Of a DNA stretch of 64,000 nt, positions 10,278 to 23,542 are shown in pieces. The stretch comes from Hsuehochloa calcarea (taxonomy: Eukaryota > Streptophyta > Magnoliopsida > Poales > Poaceae): contig CM070599.1 of NCBI GenBank assembly GCA_036346395.1, positions 39,051,232 through 39,115,231 on the forward strand, read 5' to 3'. Below the pieces are notes generated by a model. It did no database searches, was not told where the DNA came from, and worked only from the letters and a program-made list of their open reading frames with translations. Both the position numbers and the translations under genes were made by a program. Position 1 is the first letter of the stretch. Every line of letters begins with the position of its first letter.

Positions 10278-13200
10278 TGTAACATCCCAAATTGGGTTTA
10301 TGTTTCAAATGTAATAAAAATGAGGATAAATTAAAACTTTTCTTTGCCTCATGTGTTGTTCTGATGTTTGAAACCTCTTTCCTTTAATTGGTGGAAATTA
10401 AAACTCAAAATTTCCCCAATTAAATTCAAGTCATAAATCTCCTCAATGGAAACTGGTGCCCAACCCTCAAAATAATTTTCATTGGACCTAGGAGAGATGT
10501 TTAACACCTCGAATTATTTCATAATTTTCAGAAATTATTTGATAATTTTGAGGCAAGTCAAACATTAGTCAAACTCTAAAATAGCCTTCTGGAATTTTTA
10601 GAGAAAAATGCAGTGCATAAAAGTCTCTGAAAATTTTATATAAGGTTCTTCCCACTGTTAGCAATCTCCAGTTAAAATTTCATAAATTTTGGAGTTTGTT
10701 TGCTACCCCAAATAATTCCTCCAAAGATCAGTTATTCAATTTCAAACCCTAACAGGTTTCCTTTGTTCCTCGGGTTGGATCGGACTCGGGCTCGAGCCAC
10801 TTGATTTAGTTCGATCAACTAAGCGCATCGGCTCGTCGTTTGGGCGCGGCGTTGTGCGTCGTTGGATCGGCATCGAGCGGCTCACGATCGCGTGAGCGTT
10901 GGGCCGTCCGAACGCTCGCGCAACGTGAACCGTAGGATCCAAATCAACGGCCGCGATGGAAGGGGATGTTCGGACCGTCCGAAAGTGCGGTGAGAACCAA
11001 CGTTGGATCTTGATCGTGATGCGACAAGCGATAAACGTTCGGACCCCGGCCGAATAGCCGGCGTTTGGGCGCGGTAGCGCACGATTGGAATCTATGTGAT
11101 CGAGCGGCCGTCCTCTTTTCGTCTTCCTCTCGCTCACGTCGTCGGCGAAGTCAACGAGAGCGTGTGCAGTCTGATAAAGCAACCACGGTGCATTGTCACC
11201 TCCATCGTTCGCCAGCGTCTTTGAGCATTAAATGCTAGTCTTTGCCGACTGTTGAGTCGTCTTCTACCTCGTGCACTGCCCCATCCCTTCGGCCGGTTTG
11301 GATGACAAGCTTTTGACCGAAAGTTGCATTGCTTCCTCCTTTGTTCTCTCGGCCTATATAAACTTCTTCATTGCTCCCTTAGCCTCCTTTGAGCGCCTCG
11401 AGCTTTAGCATCATCTTTGGAGGTCCATTTGAGCTTTATCGCCTCGGTTCTTTGTGCATCGCCATTGCCGCCATTGCAGAGTTTCAAGCTTTTCGGTGAA
11501 GGCGGTACCATTGGGCTTCATCCTTTCATTCTTGCTCCTCTCGATTCCTCTCACCTCGGTGATCGGTAACCCTTAATCAATTTGGGTTTCTCCGCAGAAT
11601 CTTATCAATTGGGTTTTTCCTCTTTGGTAGAAAAATTGGTTATTGTCTTCTCCACTCGGTAAGTCCATCTCGCCCAATTCCTTGCTTGATGGGTACTCCA
11701 TGCTATTGCGATCATCGTAGTAGTTTTAGATTTCGCTATTTTTTTTCTTGAGTCGCGGCGCATCGTCGGGCTTTGCCTCTGTTCCTTTGTCGATCCTCGT
11801 TGTCGGACGAAAAGCGAGAGAGTTTTCGATTATCGTTGAGTTTGGTAGTAGGATTTTAGATCAATCGCTCGGACTCTTGTGGCCGTGATCGGACGCGCGC
11901 TAGGTCATCGCAGCGTGGCCGTCCGATTTTCGATCAACGATCCGGATCGGAGGAGCGTTCGGACCGTCCGAGCGGTTCAATCGCGTGGACCGTTGGATCC
12001 AAGATCAGCGGTTCACGTGCGTGTGAACGTTCGGACCGCCGAACATCCTTGGCATCAGTGCGTTCATCTTTCACCCAACGGTCGATGCTTAGGGTTGGCG
12101 CGTTAAGCTCTGTTCTTTGCTGCGCGTGTGGGCTGTTGGATCAATGATCTTGGCCCATGTTCTTCCACGTCGTTTATCGAGTTATATTTCTCGGGTAGAG
12201 TTATTTATCAAGCTGAAAAATAGTTTTATCTTCCAAAATTCATAAGTAATTTTACGTAACTTCAAAATGATAAAACCGGTGCCATTATTTTTCATTCTTA
12301 GTAAACTTATTTCAGTATAGGTTGCTCATTTGTCGCGAGAGCAGAAAAGTTTTATTTTGAAAGTAAGCTTTAAGCGATTATCTTTACAAAGAAAAATAGT
12401 GGATCTTAGAAAACTCATAAATAATTATTGCAAGCTCCAAATGAGATGAATCCGATTGGGGCTGTTCATCTTATAAGATGCTTGATTTATCATAAAAGTT
12501 TCAGTAGCTGTATCATTCTAGAAAATTTCGCTAAAATCATTGCTTAGGTGAATAGTCTTGTTTTTCATTTTTACGGCCGATTGAAAATGTTTTGGCCATA
12601 ACTTTTGCATTGAGAATCCAAATCAATTGGTTCTTGTTGCTTTAGTTCATAAAAATTATGTTCTTTCTGCTGTAAAAATTTGAGAACTTTTTGCTGAGTT
12701 TTGCTGTTGCATCTTTTGATATTTCTCGCCTTTTGGTTCTTGTTGGTTCTTTCGATAGGTTGCGACAATATTGATCATATCGAGAGTGATCCTCTGCAGC
12801 AAAACAATGAGCTTCACAAGGCAAGATATTTGACCATAAATGTCCCATTACTTTCAAAGTCTAATATCTTGTTTACAAACTATATGTATGCATTGCTTTT
12901 GTGTCCAATTATTTTTGCCTGTTTAGAGGTAGCTATTCCTAATGCATTGTTGCCATTAAAATGTTATCCCGCCACAACCATAAGTTATTATCATATTTGG
13001 TGAATTAGAGCCGGTGATTTAATTATGCTCTTTTCTTGTCTTTGCGATGTCATGCTTAGAAATGCTTAGCTGGTAGAATTGGGCGGTTATCGACCTAGTC
13101 GATGACCTTGATCACACAAATCATTTTGTTTATTTTGGTTCAGCACCTTATGCTTTTGTTTTGTAAAAAACCGAAAATGAAACAAAATGGTTTGACTTGG

Positions 13201-14494
13201 GCACAATGGCATGTTGGTGTGATTGTTGGGTGTGACAAGGAAAGGTGCCGGGTCCCTAAGGACCGAGTTACTTGTGTCACTAAGCCAAGCGCTTTTGCGT
13301 ACTAACCACATGAGGGTTATATGGGACCCCTCTTGACCTAGTACTTTGGAGTGTGTTATCTCAGTCGCGGGAGGAGGCGTTGTGTGTGTTGTGTGAAAAA
13401 GGAATTGTGTTCTTGTGTTTGGGTGTGCGGTGGTGGAGTTTAGGGATGGACTCTCCACCTCGAGCGTCCTTGATTGTCAGAGGCTTTACCGTGAGGGTAG
13501 TTGTCGAGGTGGGCCACGACCCGACACAGCGTATGGGTTTCTATCCATATGGGCGACTCGAAGTTAATACATAAGATTGGAAAGCGTCTCGTAGGACTTA
13601 GCCGTCTTAGGCATACCAAAGGTAGTGTGCTTAATCATGTGGCAAAAGGCGATTACGGCATGTGGGTAAGTTGGTACACCTGCGAGGATAAAACTATTCG
13701 AATAGCCTCGTCCTAGGTTATGGACATGCTTGGTAAGGTCGTGCAAGAACTAGACTACAACCTTTTAAATTAAAATTTGACATGGTTGGCATGAATGGGT
13801 AATTCATGCTATTGTTGTGGTGACTAATGGTTTAGTCACTACGGAATTATTTCTTGTTGTTGATACTTGTTTACTCTTGTTTTTGTCAAATAAAATCAGA
13901 TTGCAAAATTGCCTTCAATCTATTACATTATTGCAAATAAAACTTGCTTTATGCTTGCAAACTTGAGTCCTAACTTTGCTCCACTTAAATACGCTTGCAT
14001 ATTGTTATCGTATAGATCTGTTATCATTCTTATATATCTTGCAGTACATTCAAAGTACTCACCCGACTTTTCTTTGAAATTTGCTTTTGTTTGAGAGGAA
14101 GGAGGTGAGCCCAAGGGCTTCTTACGTGAGATGTCTTTGCGGGTTCGACGGCTAGGCTGCGGCACAGTCGGTTGCCTTGTGGGTAAAAGGCACACCGTTG
14201 GGCTCTTTGTTTATCGCCATCTTATGGCACTTTTGCTTCATTGTTACGTAATATTTATCATTGGCGGTTGGCCTCTTTATTATAATTACTCTTGAATATT
14301 ATTATGTATGTCTTTATTTTGTTCTGTGCTTTCGGTTCTATGTGATTGAGTGGAATTGATGCATGAACTTTTGTGAGAGGGGTGTATACTGCACTCTGGG
14401 AAGTATACATTCCTCGGCGTCACGAGTTATTATGCTTATGATGATAGGGTCAAGTGGTGGTGATCATTATAAGTTTAATAATCCGGGCGTCACA
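10278..14494 (+). repeat. 5' LTR of the gypsy element
   Basis: 4,217 bp, with TG...CA ends. A TATA box (cctatataaac) lies at about 11353-11363, followed by a G+C-richer leader. Most differences from the 3' LTR are 1-3 base indels. Confidence 0.92.
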
Positions 14495-14500
14495 AGAGGT

Positions 14501-14512
14501 TGGTATCGAGCC
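14501..14512 (+). promoter_or_regulatory. Primer binding site of the gypsy element
   Basis: tggtatcgagcc lies 6 bases after the 5' LTR. It matches the initiator-Met tRNA primer site used by plant retroelements except for one missing A. Confidence 0.75.
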
Positions 14513-14732
14513 ATCTTGACCATAGAAGCCGCTAAGCAGTCGTCTTTAGGATGTTTGGAAAAACCCTATTTTCGAAGTATGAAACGATTTGTGAAAGCTT
14601 AAGGAGTTCTCAGATTTTACTCCTTACCTATCTTAGCTTTCTCATCTCATCTTGCTCTAATTTGAGTTTTAAAAGTTGTTTTCCTCTCATCTCCTCTTCA
14701 AAGGTAGTGTTATCGATTAAATGGGTTTGGGA

Positions 14733-14998
14733 ACCACTGAGTTTGGCAAATTGAAGTGCTTAGGGTTTTGAAGTTTACGATTTGGAGATTTGGCTAGAGG
14801 CTTGGATGCGGAATCTGGACAAGACGCCTCAATTTTAGACAATGAGCTCAATGGTTTCTGATAGGACCACTGAGCTTGGCAAATTGAAGTGTGCCAGATT
14901 TTGAAGTTTCTAGGATGGAAGACTTCGACTGGAAGCTTGGATGCAGAATCACTATAACCGCTTCAATTTCCGGACAGCAAGCTCGATGGTTTCTAATG
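14733..14998 (+). repeat. Diverged 133 bp tandem pair in the gypsy internal region
   Basis: Units start at 14733 and 14866 with accactgag(t/c)ttggcaaatt and share the order 'aagcttggatgc...caatg/atggtttct'. They fall where gag would be expected, but no gag-like frame is visible in 14513-15380. Confidence 0.65.
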
Positions 14999-15379
14999 GG
15001 GTAGAAAATGAGAGGATAATCAACTAAAACTTGTGGGGTTAAAAGGGTAAGATGTGATACTAGTTGGCTATGTATCTAACACTATTTTATTGATTTAGCC
15101 TTGATCTTAAGTGGTATTAGATCTTACCTTGACCTTTCGATTTTTATCTTCTCAAACAATTACTCGTTCATTCAATACGGGTTAGTTGTATTGGGAAGTT
15201 GAGTTTAGTTGGTGATTAGTTACGATTTTTGGAGTCTTTTTATAAGCTGTTTAAGTTATATACTTGTTGTTTTGGCTTTCGATTAGGGTGATATTCCATT
15301 CCACTAGTCGCTAGCGTTTTGCTTTCTTTCGGCGGGAGGCATAGCCGTTGATCCTAGTAAGATCGTGATGTTCTTTCTT

Positions 15380-17456
15380 GGTGTCGACCTACTTGATGGC
15401 AAAGTGCGGAGTTTTCTCGGTTTAGCGGGATATTATCGCCGTTTTATCGGGAATTTCTCCAAGATCATGGCCGATGACGGAGTTGCTCAAGAAGGACAAG
15501 AAGTTCTTGTGGTCCGATGCTTGTGAGAAAGCTTCCAAGTACTCAAGAAGCGTTTGACCACTTGCTCCCGTCCTCGTTCTTAGGATATCCGTCGAAGCTT
15601 GATATCTTTTGTGATGCTTCTCGTCCAGGGGCTCGGTTGTGTTCTTATGCAAGAGGGCGGTGGTGGCTTATGCATCGAGGCGATTGCGGCCTCATGAGCT
15701 TAATTATCCGACCCATGACTTGGAGTTAGGCTGCGATGATCCATGCACTAAAGATTTGGCGGCATTACCTCATCGATGTCGTTGCGAAGTATATTGGATC
15801 ACAAGAGTCTGAAGTACTTGTTCACCCAACAGATCTGAACCTTAGGCAAAGAAGGTGGTTGGAATTGATCAAGGATTATGATATGGGTCTTCAATATCAT
15901 CAGGAAAGGCAAATGTTGTGGCCGATGCTCTCGATCGCAAGGTTCATTGCAATTCCTTAATGGTCTTGGAGCAAGCGACTGACCCTTCATGAAGAATTTC
16001 AGCGGCTCAACTTGGGAGTGGTTGAGCGGGGTTCTCTCATTGCTTTGGTTGTGCAACCAACCTTGGAGGACCAAATCAAGGTCGCACTGTGATCGGATGT
16101 CGGTGTGAGTCGCATCAAGGAAAATATCAAGAGTGGCTCGCTAAGTGCTTTTACGAGGGCGACCATGGGGTCATTTGGTTCGGATCACGCTGGTTGTTAG
16201 AAGATCGTGGAATGCGGAACTTGATTCTCCATGAAGCTCATGACTCTCCGTTGTCTATTCATCACAGGGCCACGAAGATGTATCAAGACCTCGGCAAAGA
16301 TTACGGTGGACCCGAATGAAGCGGAAATCGCAAGGTTCGTTGCCGAGTCGGCGTATGTCGTCGTGTCAAAGCCGAGCATCGGCGTCGGCGGGGATCGCTT
16401 GACCTTTGCCTATTCACGAATGGAAGTGGGATTCGATCGGGATGGATTTTATCACGGTGCGCCTCGCACATCCAAGGGCAATGATGCCATCTGGGTTGTC
16501 ATTGATCGGCTAACCAAGGTGGCGCACTTCCTTCGATCAAGGCGGATCTCGTGTAGGTCTTTTGGCGGATCTCTACATTGCCCGCATCGTGAGCTTACAT
16601 GGTGTACCCAAGACAATTGTCTCGGATCGGGTTCTCTTTTCACCTCTCGCTTTTGGCAAAGTGTGCAAGAGGCGATGGGAACCCATCTCACCTTGACCGC
16701 ATATCATCCCCAAGCGATGGCGGTGAAAGAGTCAACCAAGTATTGGAAGACATGCTCCGTGCTTGTGTTCTCTCCTATGGAAAGCATTGGGAGAAATGTT
16801 TGCCATTCGCGAGTTCTCCTACAATACGATTTCAAGCTAGTCTTGGAATGGCACCTTCGAGGCTTTGTATGGCGAGAAAATGCGAACACCATTGAATTAG
16901 GCGGCGGTGAAAGACCATTCTTTGGCCCAGACTCAATCAATGAAGCCGAGAGCGAGTTGATTGATTCGAGATCGGTTGCGCTGCTCGATCCGAGCAAAAG
17001 AGCTATGCGGATCGTCGTCGTCGTGAGTTGAGCTTTGGCCGAATGACTTTGTTTATCTCAAAGTCTCTCCTTTGAGGGTCATCGGCGATTCGGCGTCAAG
17101 GGCAAGTTGGCTCCTCGATATGTCGGTCCATCCGAGTCATCGAGAAGAAGGAGGCGTCGCCTACAAGTTGGAGTTACTGCTTGCACTTGAGGGGTGCATG
17201 ATGTGTTCCATGTATCCCGGCTCAAGAAGTGCCTCGCGTTCAAGCGAGGAAGCTCCGTTGGAAACTCTTGATGTCGAGGAAGATTTGACCTACAAGGAGC
17301 ACCTGTTCGCATCCTTGAAGAGGTGAGCGAAGAGCGAGGAATCGTGCCATCAAGTTCCTCAAAGTTCGATGGTCGAACCATTACGAAGATGAAGCCACTT
17401 GGGAAAGGGAAGATCGTCTGCGTGCAGACTACCCTCTTTCTTTCGCTGAGTGAGTC
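15380..17456 (+). pseudogene. Gypsy pol remnant (RT end, RNase H, integrase, chromodomain-like tail)
   Basis: In shifting frames the order is: reverse transcriptase thumb near 15400 (FLGLAGYYRRFIGNFSKIMA), RNase H near 15600 (DIFCDASR) and 15740-15900 (HALKIWRHYLI, NLRQRRWLELIKDYDMG), the integrase zinc-binding region near 16230, integrase core near 16480 (GNDAIWVVIDRLTKVAHF), the SLFTSRFWQSVQEAMGTHLT block near 16630, the 3' integrase region near 17080, and a chromodomain-like end near 17360 (WSNHYEDEATWERE). Frequent small indels break every frame; the longest open stretch is 16231-17031. It cannot encode a working polyprotein. In live relatives these domains perform reverse transcription and integration. 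Confidence 0.88.
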
Positions 17457-17477
17457 AAATCTCGGCGAGATTTACGT

Positions 17478-17490
17478 AAGGGGGAGGTTT
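17478..17490 (+). promoter_or_regulatory. Polypurine tract of the gypsy element
   Basis: aagggggaggttt lies directly before the 3' LTR. This is the expected place and composition for the plus-strand priming site. Confidence 0.8.
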
Positions 17491-20400
17491 TGTAACATCC
17501 CAAATTGGGTTTATGTTTCAAATGTAATAAAAATGAGGATAAATTAAAACTTTTCTTTGCCTCATGTGTTGTTCTGATGTTTGAAACCTCTTTCCTTTAA
17601 TTGGTGGAAATTAAAACTCAAAATTTCCCCAATTAAATTCAAGTCATAAATCTCCTCAATGGAAAACTGGTGCCCAACCCCTCAAAATAATTTTCATTGG
17701 ACCTAGGAGAGATGTTTAACACCTCAGAATTATTTCATAATTTTGAGAAATTATTTGATAATTTTTGAGGCAAGTCAAACATTAGTCAAACTCCTAAAAT
17801 AGCCTTCGGAATTTTTAGAGAAAAATGCAGTGCATAAAAGTCTCTGAAAATTTTATATAAGGTTCTTCCCACTGTTAGCAATCTCGGTTAAAATTTCATA
17901 AATTTTGGAGTTTGTTTGCTACCCCAAATAATTCCTCCAAAGATCGGTTATTCAATTTCAAACCCTAACCGGTTTTCCTTTGTTCCTCGGGTTCGGATCG
18001 GACTCGGGCTCGAGCCACTTGATTTAGTTCGATCAACTAAGCGCATCGGCTCGATCGTTTGGGCGCGGCGTTGTGCGTCGTTGGATCGGCATCGAGCGGC
18101 TCACGATCGCGTGAGCGTTGGACCGTCCGAACGCCTCGCGCAAGCGTGAACCGTAGGATCCAAATCAAGCGGCGCGATGGAAGGGATGTTCGGACCGTCC
18201 GAGAAGTGCGGTGAGAACCAACGTTGGATCTTGATCCGTGGTCGACAAGCGATGAAACGTTCGGACCCCGGCCCGAATAGCCGGCGTTTGGGCGCGATAG
18301 CGCGCGATTGGAATCTATGTGATCGAGCGGCCGTCCTCTTTTCGTCTTCCTCTCGCTCCGTCGTCGGCGACCAAGTCAGCGAAGGCGTGCGCGATCACGG
18401 CAACCACGGTGCATTGTCACCTCCATCGTTCGACCAACGTCTTTGAGCATTAAATGCTAGTCTTTGCCGACTGTTGAGTCGTCTTCTACCTCGTACTTTG
18501 CCCCATCCCTTGGCCGGTTTGGGCGACAAGCTTTTGACCGAAAGTTGCATTGCTTCCTCCTTTGTTCTCTCGGCCTATATAAACTTCTTCATTGCTCCCT
18601 TAGCCTCCTTTGAGCGCCTCGAGCTTTAGCATCATCTTTGGAGGTCCATTTGAGCTTTATCGCCTCGGTTCTTTATGCATCGCCATTGCCGCCATTGCCG
18701 GAGTTTCAAGCTTTTGGTGAAGGCGGTACCATTGGGCTTCATCCCTTTCATTCTTGCTCCCTCGATTCCTCTCACCTCGGTGATCGGTAACCCTTAATCA
18801 ATTTGGGTTTCTCCGCAGAATCTTATCAATTGGGTTTTTCCTCTTTGGCCGAAAAATTGGTTATTGTCTTCTCCACTCGGTAAGTCCATCTCGCCCAATT
18901 CCTTGCTTGATGGGTACTCCATGCTATTGCGATCATCGTAGTAGTTTTAGATTTCGCTATTTTTTTTTCTTGAGTCGCGGCGCATCGTCGGGCTTTGCCT
19001 CTGTTCCTTTGTCGATCCTCGTTGTCGGACGAAAAGCGAGAGTTTTCGATTATCGTTGAGTTTGGTAGTAGGATTTTAGATCAATCGCTCGGACTCTTGT
19101 GGCGTGATCGGACCTTGCGCTAGGTCATCGCGGCGTGGCGTCCGATTTTCGATCAACGATCGGATCTGAGGAGCGTTCGGACCGTCCGAGCGGTTCAATC
19201 GCGTGGACCGTTGGATCCAAGATCAGCGGTTCACGTGCGTGTGAGCGTTCGGACCGCCGAACATCCTTGGCATCCGATGCGTTCATCTTTCACCCAGCGG
19301 TCGATGCTTAGGGTTGGCGCGTTAAGCTCTGTTCTGCTGCGCGTGTGGGCTGTTGGATCAATGATCTTGGCCCATGTTCTTCCACGTCGTTTATCGAGTT
19401 ATATTTCTCGGGTAGAGTTATTTATCAAGCTGAAAAATAGTTTTATCTTCCAAAATTCATAAGTAATTTTACGTAACTTCAAAAATGATAAAACCGATGC
19501 CATTATTTTTCATTCTTAGTAAACTTATTTCAGTATAGGTTGCTCATTTGTCGCGATAGCGAGAAAAGTTTTATTTTGAAAGTAAGCTTTAAACTGATTA
19601 TCTTTACAACAGAAAAATAGTGGATCTTAGAAAACTCATAAATAATTATTGCAAGCTCCAAATGAGATGAATCCAGTGGGGCTGTTCATCTTATAAGATG
19701 CTTGATTTATCATAAAAGTTTCAGTAGCTGTATCATTCTAGAAAATTTCGCTAAAATCATTGCTTAGGTGAATAGTCTTGTTTTTCATTTTTACGCCGAC
19801 TGAAAATGTTTTGGCCATAACTTTTGCATTGAGAATCCAAATCAATTGGTTCTTGTTGCTTTAGTTCATAAAAATTATGTTCTTTCTGCTGTAAAAATTT
19901 GAGAACTTTTTGCTGAGTTTTGCTGTTGCATCTTTTGATATTTCTCGCCTTTTTGGTTCTTGTTGGTTCTTTCGATAGGTTGCGACAATATTGATCATAT
20001 CGAGTGATCCTCTGCAGCAAAACAATGAGCTTGACAAGGCAAGATATTTGACCATAAATGTCCCATTACTTTCAAAGTCTAATATCTTGTTTACAAACTA
20101 TATGTATGCATTGCTTTTGTGTCCAATTATTTTTGCCTGTTTAGAGGTAGCTATTCCTAATGCATTGTTGCCATTAAAATGTTATCCCTGCCACAACCAT
20201 AAGTTATTATCATCATTTGGTGAATTAGAGCCGGTGATTTAATTATGCTCTTTTCTTGTCTTTTGCGATGTCATGCTTAGAAATGCTTAGCTCTGGTAGA
20301 ATTGGGCGGTTATCGACCTAGTCGATGACCTTGATCACACAAATCATTTTGTTTATTTTTGGTTCAGCACCTTATGCTTTTGTTTTGTAAAAACCGAAAA

Positions 20401-21712
20401 TGAAACAAAATGGTTTGACTTGGGCACAATGGCATGTTGGTGTGATTGTTGGGTGTGACAAGGAAAGGTGCCCAGGTCCCTAAGGACCGAGTTACTTGTG
20501 TCACTAAGCCAAGCGCTTTTGCGTACTAACCACATGAGGGTTATATGGGACCCCTCTTGACCTAGTACTTTGGAGTGTGTTATCTCCGAGTCGCAGGAGG
20601 AGCGTTGTGTGTGTTGTGTGAAAAAGGAATTGTGTTCTTGTGTTTGGGTGTGCGGTGGTGGAGTTTAGGGATGGACTCTCCACCTCGAGGCGTCCGTGAT
20701 TGTCAGAGGCTTTACAGTGAGGGGTAGTTGTCGAGGTGGGCCACGACCCGACACAGCGTATGGGTTTCTATCCATATGGGCGACTCGAAGTTAATACATA
20801 AGATTGGAAGCGTCTCGTAGGACTTAGCCGTCTTGGCATACCAAAGGTAGTGTGCTTAATCATGTGGCAAAAGGCGATGCGGCATGTGGGTAAGTTGGTA
20901 CACCTGCAGGATAAAACTATTGAATAGCCTCGTCCTAGGTTATGGACATGCTTGGTAAGGTCGTGCAAGAACTAGACTACAACCTTTTAAATTAAAATTT
21001 GACATGGTTGGCATGAATGGGTAATTCATGCTATTGTTGTGGTGACTAATGGTTTAGTCACTACGGGATTATTTCTTGTTGTTGATACTTGTTTACTCTT
21101 GTTTTTGTCAAATAAAATCAGATTGCAAAATTGCCTTCAATCTATTACATTATTGCAAATAAAACTTGCTTTATGCTTGCAAACTTGATCCTAACTGCTC
21201 CACTTAAATACGCTTGCATATTGTTATCGTATAGATCTGTTATCATTCTTATATATCTTGCGAGTACATTCAAAGTACTCACCTGACTTTTTTTGGGTGC
21301 TTTTGTTCTGCAGAGGAAGGAGGTGAGCCCCAAGGGCTTCATACGTGAGATGTCTTCTTGAGTTCGACGGCTAGGCTGCGGCACAGTCGGTTGCCTTGTG
21401 GGTAAAAGGCACACCGTTGGGCTCTTTGTTTATCGCCATCTTATGGCACTTTTGCTTCATTGCTACGTAATATTTATCATTGGCGGTTGGCCTCTTTATT
21501 ATAATTACTCTTGAATATTATTATGTATGTCTTTATTTTGTTACGTGCTTTCGGTTCTATGTGATTGAGTGGAATTGATGCATGAACTTTTGTGAAGGGT
21601 GTATCTTGCACTGGGAAGTATACATTCCTCGGCGTCCTGAGTTATTATGCTTATGATGATAGGGTCAAGTGGTGGTGATCATTATAAGCTTAATAATCCC
21701 GGGGGCGTCACA
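17491..21712 (+). repeat. 3' LTR of the gypsy element
   Basis: 4,222 bp, beginning tgtaacatccc and ending gcgtcaca at 21712. The TATA box is at about 18573-18583. No gene is present in it. Confidence 0.92.
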
Positions 21713-21974
21713 GCATCCTACCATGCCAATGACATTGCAAAATCACATCCCCCGTCAGATTGGCGGCTTTGCAATCCACCACCCAATAACAGCTAAAGAC
21801 CAAACCTAAATTACCACGACGAGCCTCCTAGTCTAATAAACCCTTAGGATATTGCCGCATAGATCCCACACCAATATCCTATTCCTCCTCTTCCCGAGCT
21901 GCTCCCTCGAATCCAGATCACCCCTACTTAGCATCATTGCCATTTGCTCGTGTACTTTGCTTCCGGAGGCAGGA
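21713..21974 (+). pseudogene. VAP copy 1 upstream region, part 2
   Basis: This continues the match to the intact VAP upstream region (34406 to about 34670), including the run that ends tgcttccggaggcagga. At 21975 the match breaks into transposon sequence, so the start codon and exons 1-3 of this copy are lost. Confidence 0.88.
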
Positions 21975-22039
21975 GTTTCAACTTGTTGTCCAATGGCACT
22001 CGTATGGGTAATCATGGTGTTTCAAGGAGGAGTGGCATC

Positions 22040-23542
22040 CTTAACACCAAGTCCTCCGAGCACATTGTTAAGGAGGGAAATGTTGTCTTGAAGATTGATC
22101 TTCGTTGACTTCATCTCCTCCTGACTACCAGTCGTAACTTCCTGGAGTCGTTTTATTTCAACTGCTTGCTCTGGAAAAAGAGTACGACTAGTCAGAAAAA
22201 TACTTCCTAAGAGACTAGTAAATAAAACTGGTTGTAGGTAAATACTTTCTTACCTACTAGTCGAGAATCAAGTTTTGCCGTCATTCTTTGTGCACCGCTC
22301 TTCCCACGACTTTATGCTCTTATCTTTTTCTCTATTGATACGGGTGAGCTTGTTGATTACCAAGGTCTTTGACTCGACCTCGGTTGTGAGCTTACCCATA
22401 CCGACCTCTTTTGTAAAAAGAAAAATGGGTTAGAGAAAGAAAATAAAGTGATTAATATGAACAGTTTTAAGTATAAAACTCATTATTTATTTCATTCTGC
22501 AACTCGCAAGATGCATAATTTACCTCCTGAAGGTTCTTCAGCGGGTCTTCTCTTTCATCCCTTAGCTTCCACGCTTCAGCTTTTACATAGTTGAGTGCAG
22601 AAGTTGAGGTCATTTCGTCATCTCTAGACCTCCAGAAGGTTAAAGAAGACATGATTATTGACTGGGTGATCGAAGCAAAATAAGACTGATCATATCAAAT
22701 ACTTACGATCTTACTGCCAATTGGCAGAACTCGGCTTGCTGCTTCTTTAGCAACACAAATTGCCTATGGTATTCACAAACGGTGACAACTTGTTCAAGAG
22801 CTCTCTGAATAAAGAAAGATAGCGAGAAAAAGGAAAAAATCCAAATATGAAAATATTTGGCATCGAGTACTTACACTGATGGTTGACCAAGCAAAATTGC
22901 CATACACCCTCTCAAAATCTTGAAGTTCATAAAGTTGCTCGACTTAGTCCCACCATACTTTTTGAAGACGCTCGTCATAAAAAATATGTCCCCTATTTGG
23001 AATATCCTTAGGGCGTGGGACTCGGTCATGATACTTGAACGAAGAAGATTCGATAGTTGGTGGGCCGAATAACTCGGGGAAGAGGTCGACGAAGTCTTCG
23101 TCTTCTTCTTCTTCTTCATTGTTGGCAACAACAACGACTCCTTCTTGAGGACCCGGAGGAACGTCTTCTGCGACTTCCTTTCCAGCACGGTGGTCGGAGG
23201 TTCCTCCTCCATCTTGACTGGATGTTTCTGGTGATCGTAGGACAAGTCCCCTGTCCGATTATTGATATCTTCAATAACCGGCCCGATCACCATAGTGATC
23301 GGATCTTCCGCCGTCTTCGCCTCTACCTCTACGATCACCTCAGTGATCGTAGCCGCTTCAGCATCATTAACTTCCTTCACTGCCACCATAGAGACAGGGG
23401 TCGATTCCTCGACCACCTCCGCTATTGTCTCTTCGAATGCGGGAGAAACAATGGTTGTCTCTACGATTGCAGGAGAAACAACTGTGGGCCTCTCGATAGA
23501 AGCATCCATGGGAGCTGGAGAAGCAAGACTAAAATGGCATAG
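22040..23542 (-). pseudogene. Antisense transposon ORF, 3' part (coiled-coil region)
   Basis: Several minus-strand exon-like pieces are separated by AT-rich intron-like gaps (about 22260-22410, 22495-22625, 22725-22810). The longest open stretch, 22871-23542, is rich in Glu/Val/Ala/Thr with a Lys run (MKKKKKTK) and no catalytic motif. Together they resemble the acidic/coiled-coil C-terminal half of Transposase_28-family ORFs. The upstream part lies at 25173-26363, beyond the solo LTR. Function is unknown even in intact relatives. Confidence 0.5.

Larger units (their letters stand above)
10278..21712 (+). mobile_element. Ty3/gypsy chromovirus-like retrotransposon, internally deleted
   Basis: An 11,435 bp element with a 5 bp duplication gcatc on both sides (10273-10277 and 21713-21717). 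The matching site near the intact VAP gene (34406-34410) holds gcatc once, so both ends are exact. LTRs are 10278-14494 and 17491-21712, each about 4.2 kb, begin tgtaacatccc and end gcgtcaca. The internal part is only 3.0 kb. Recognisable pol pieces run from the end of reverse transcriptase through RNase H and integrase to a chromodomain-like tail, in broken frames; gag, protease and most of reverse transcriptase are missing. The gene order and tail fit the chromovirus (Tekay/Del) branch. Confidence 0.93.
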
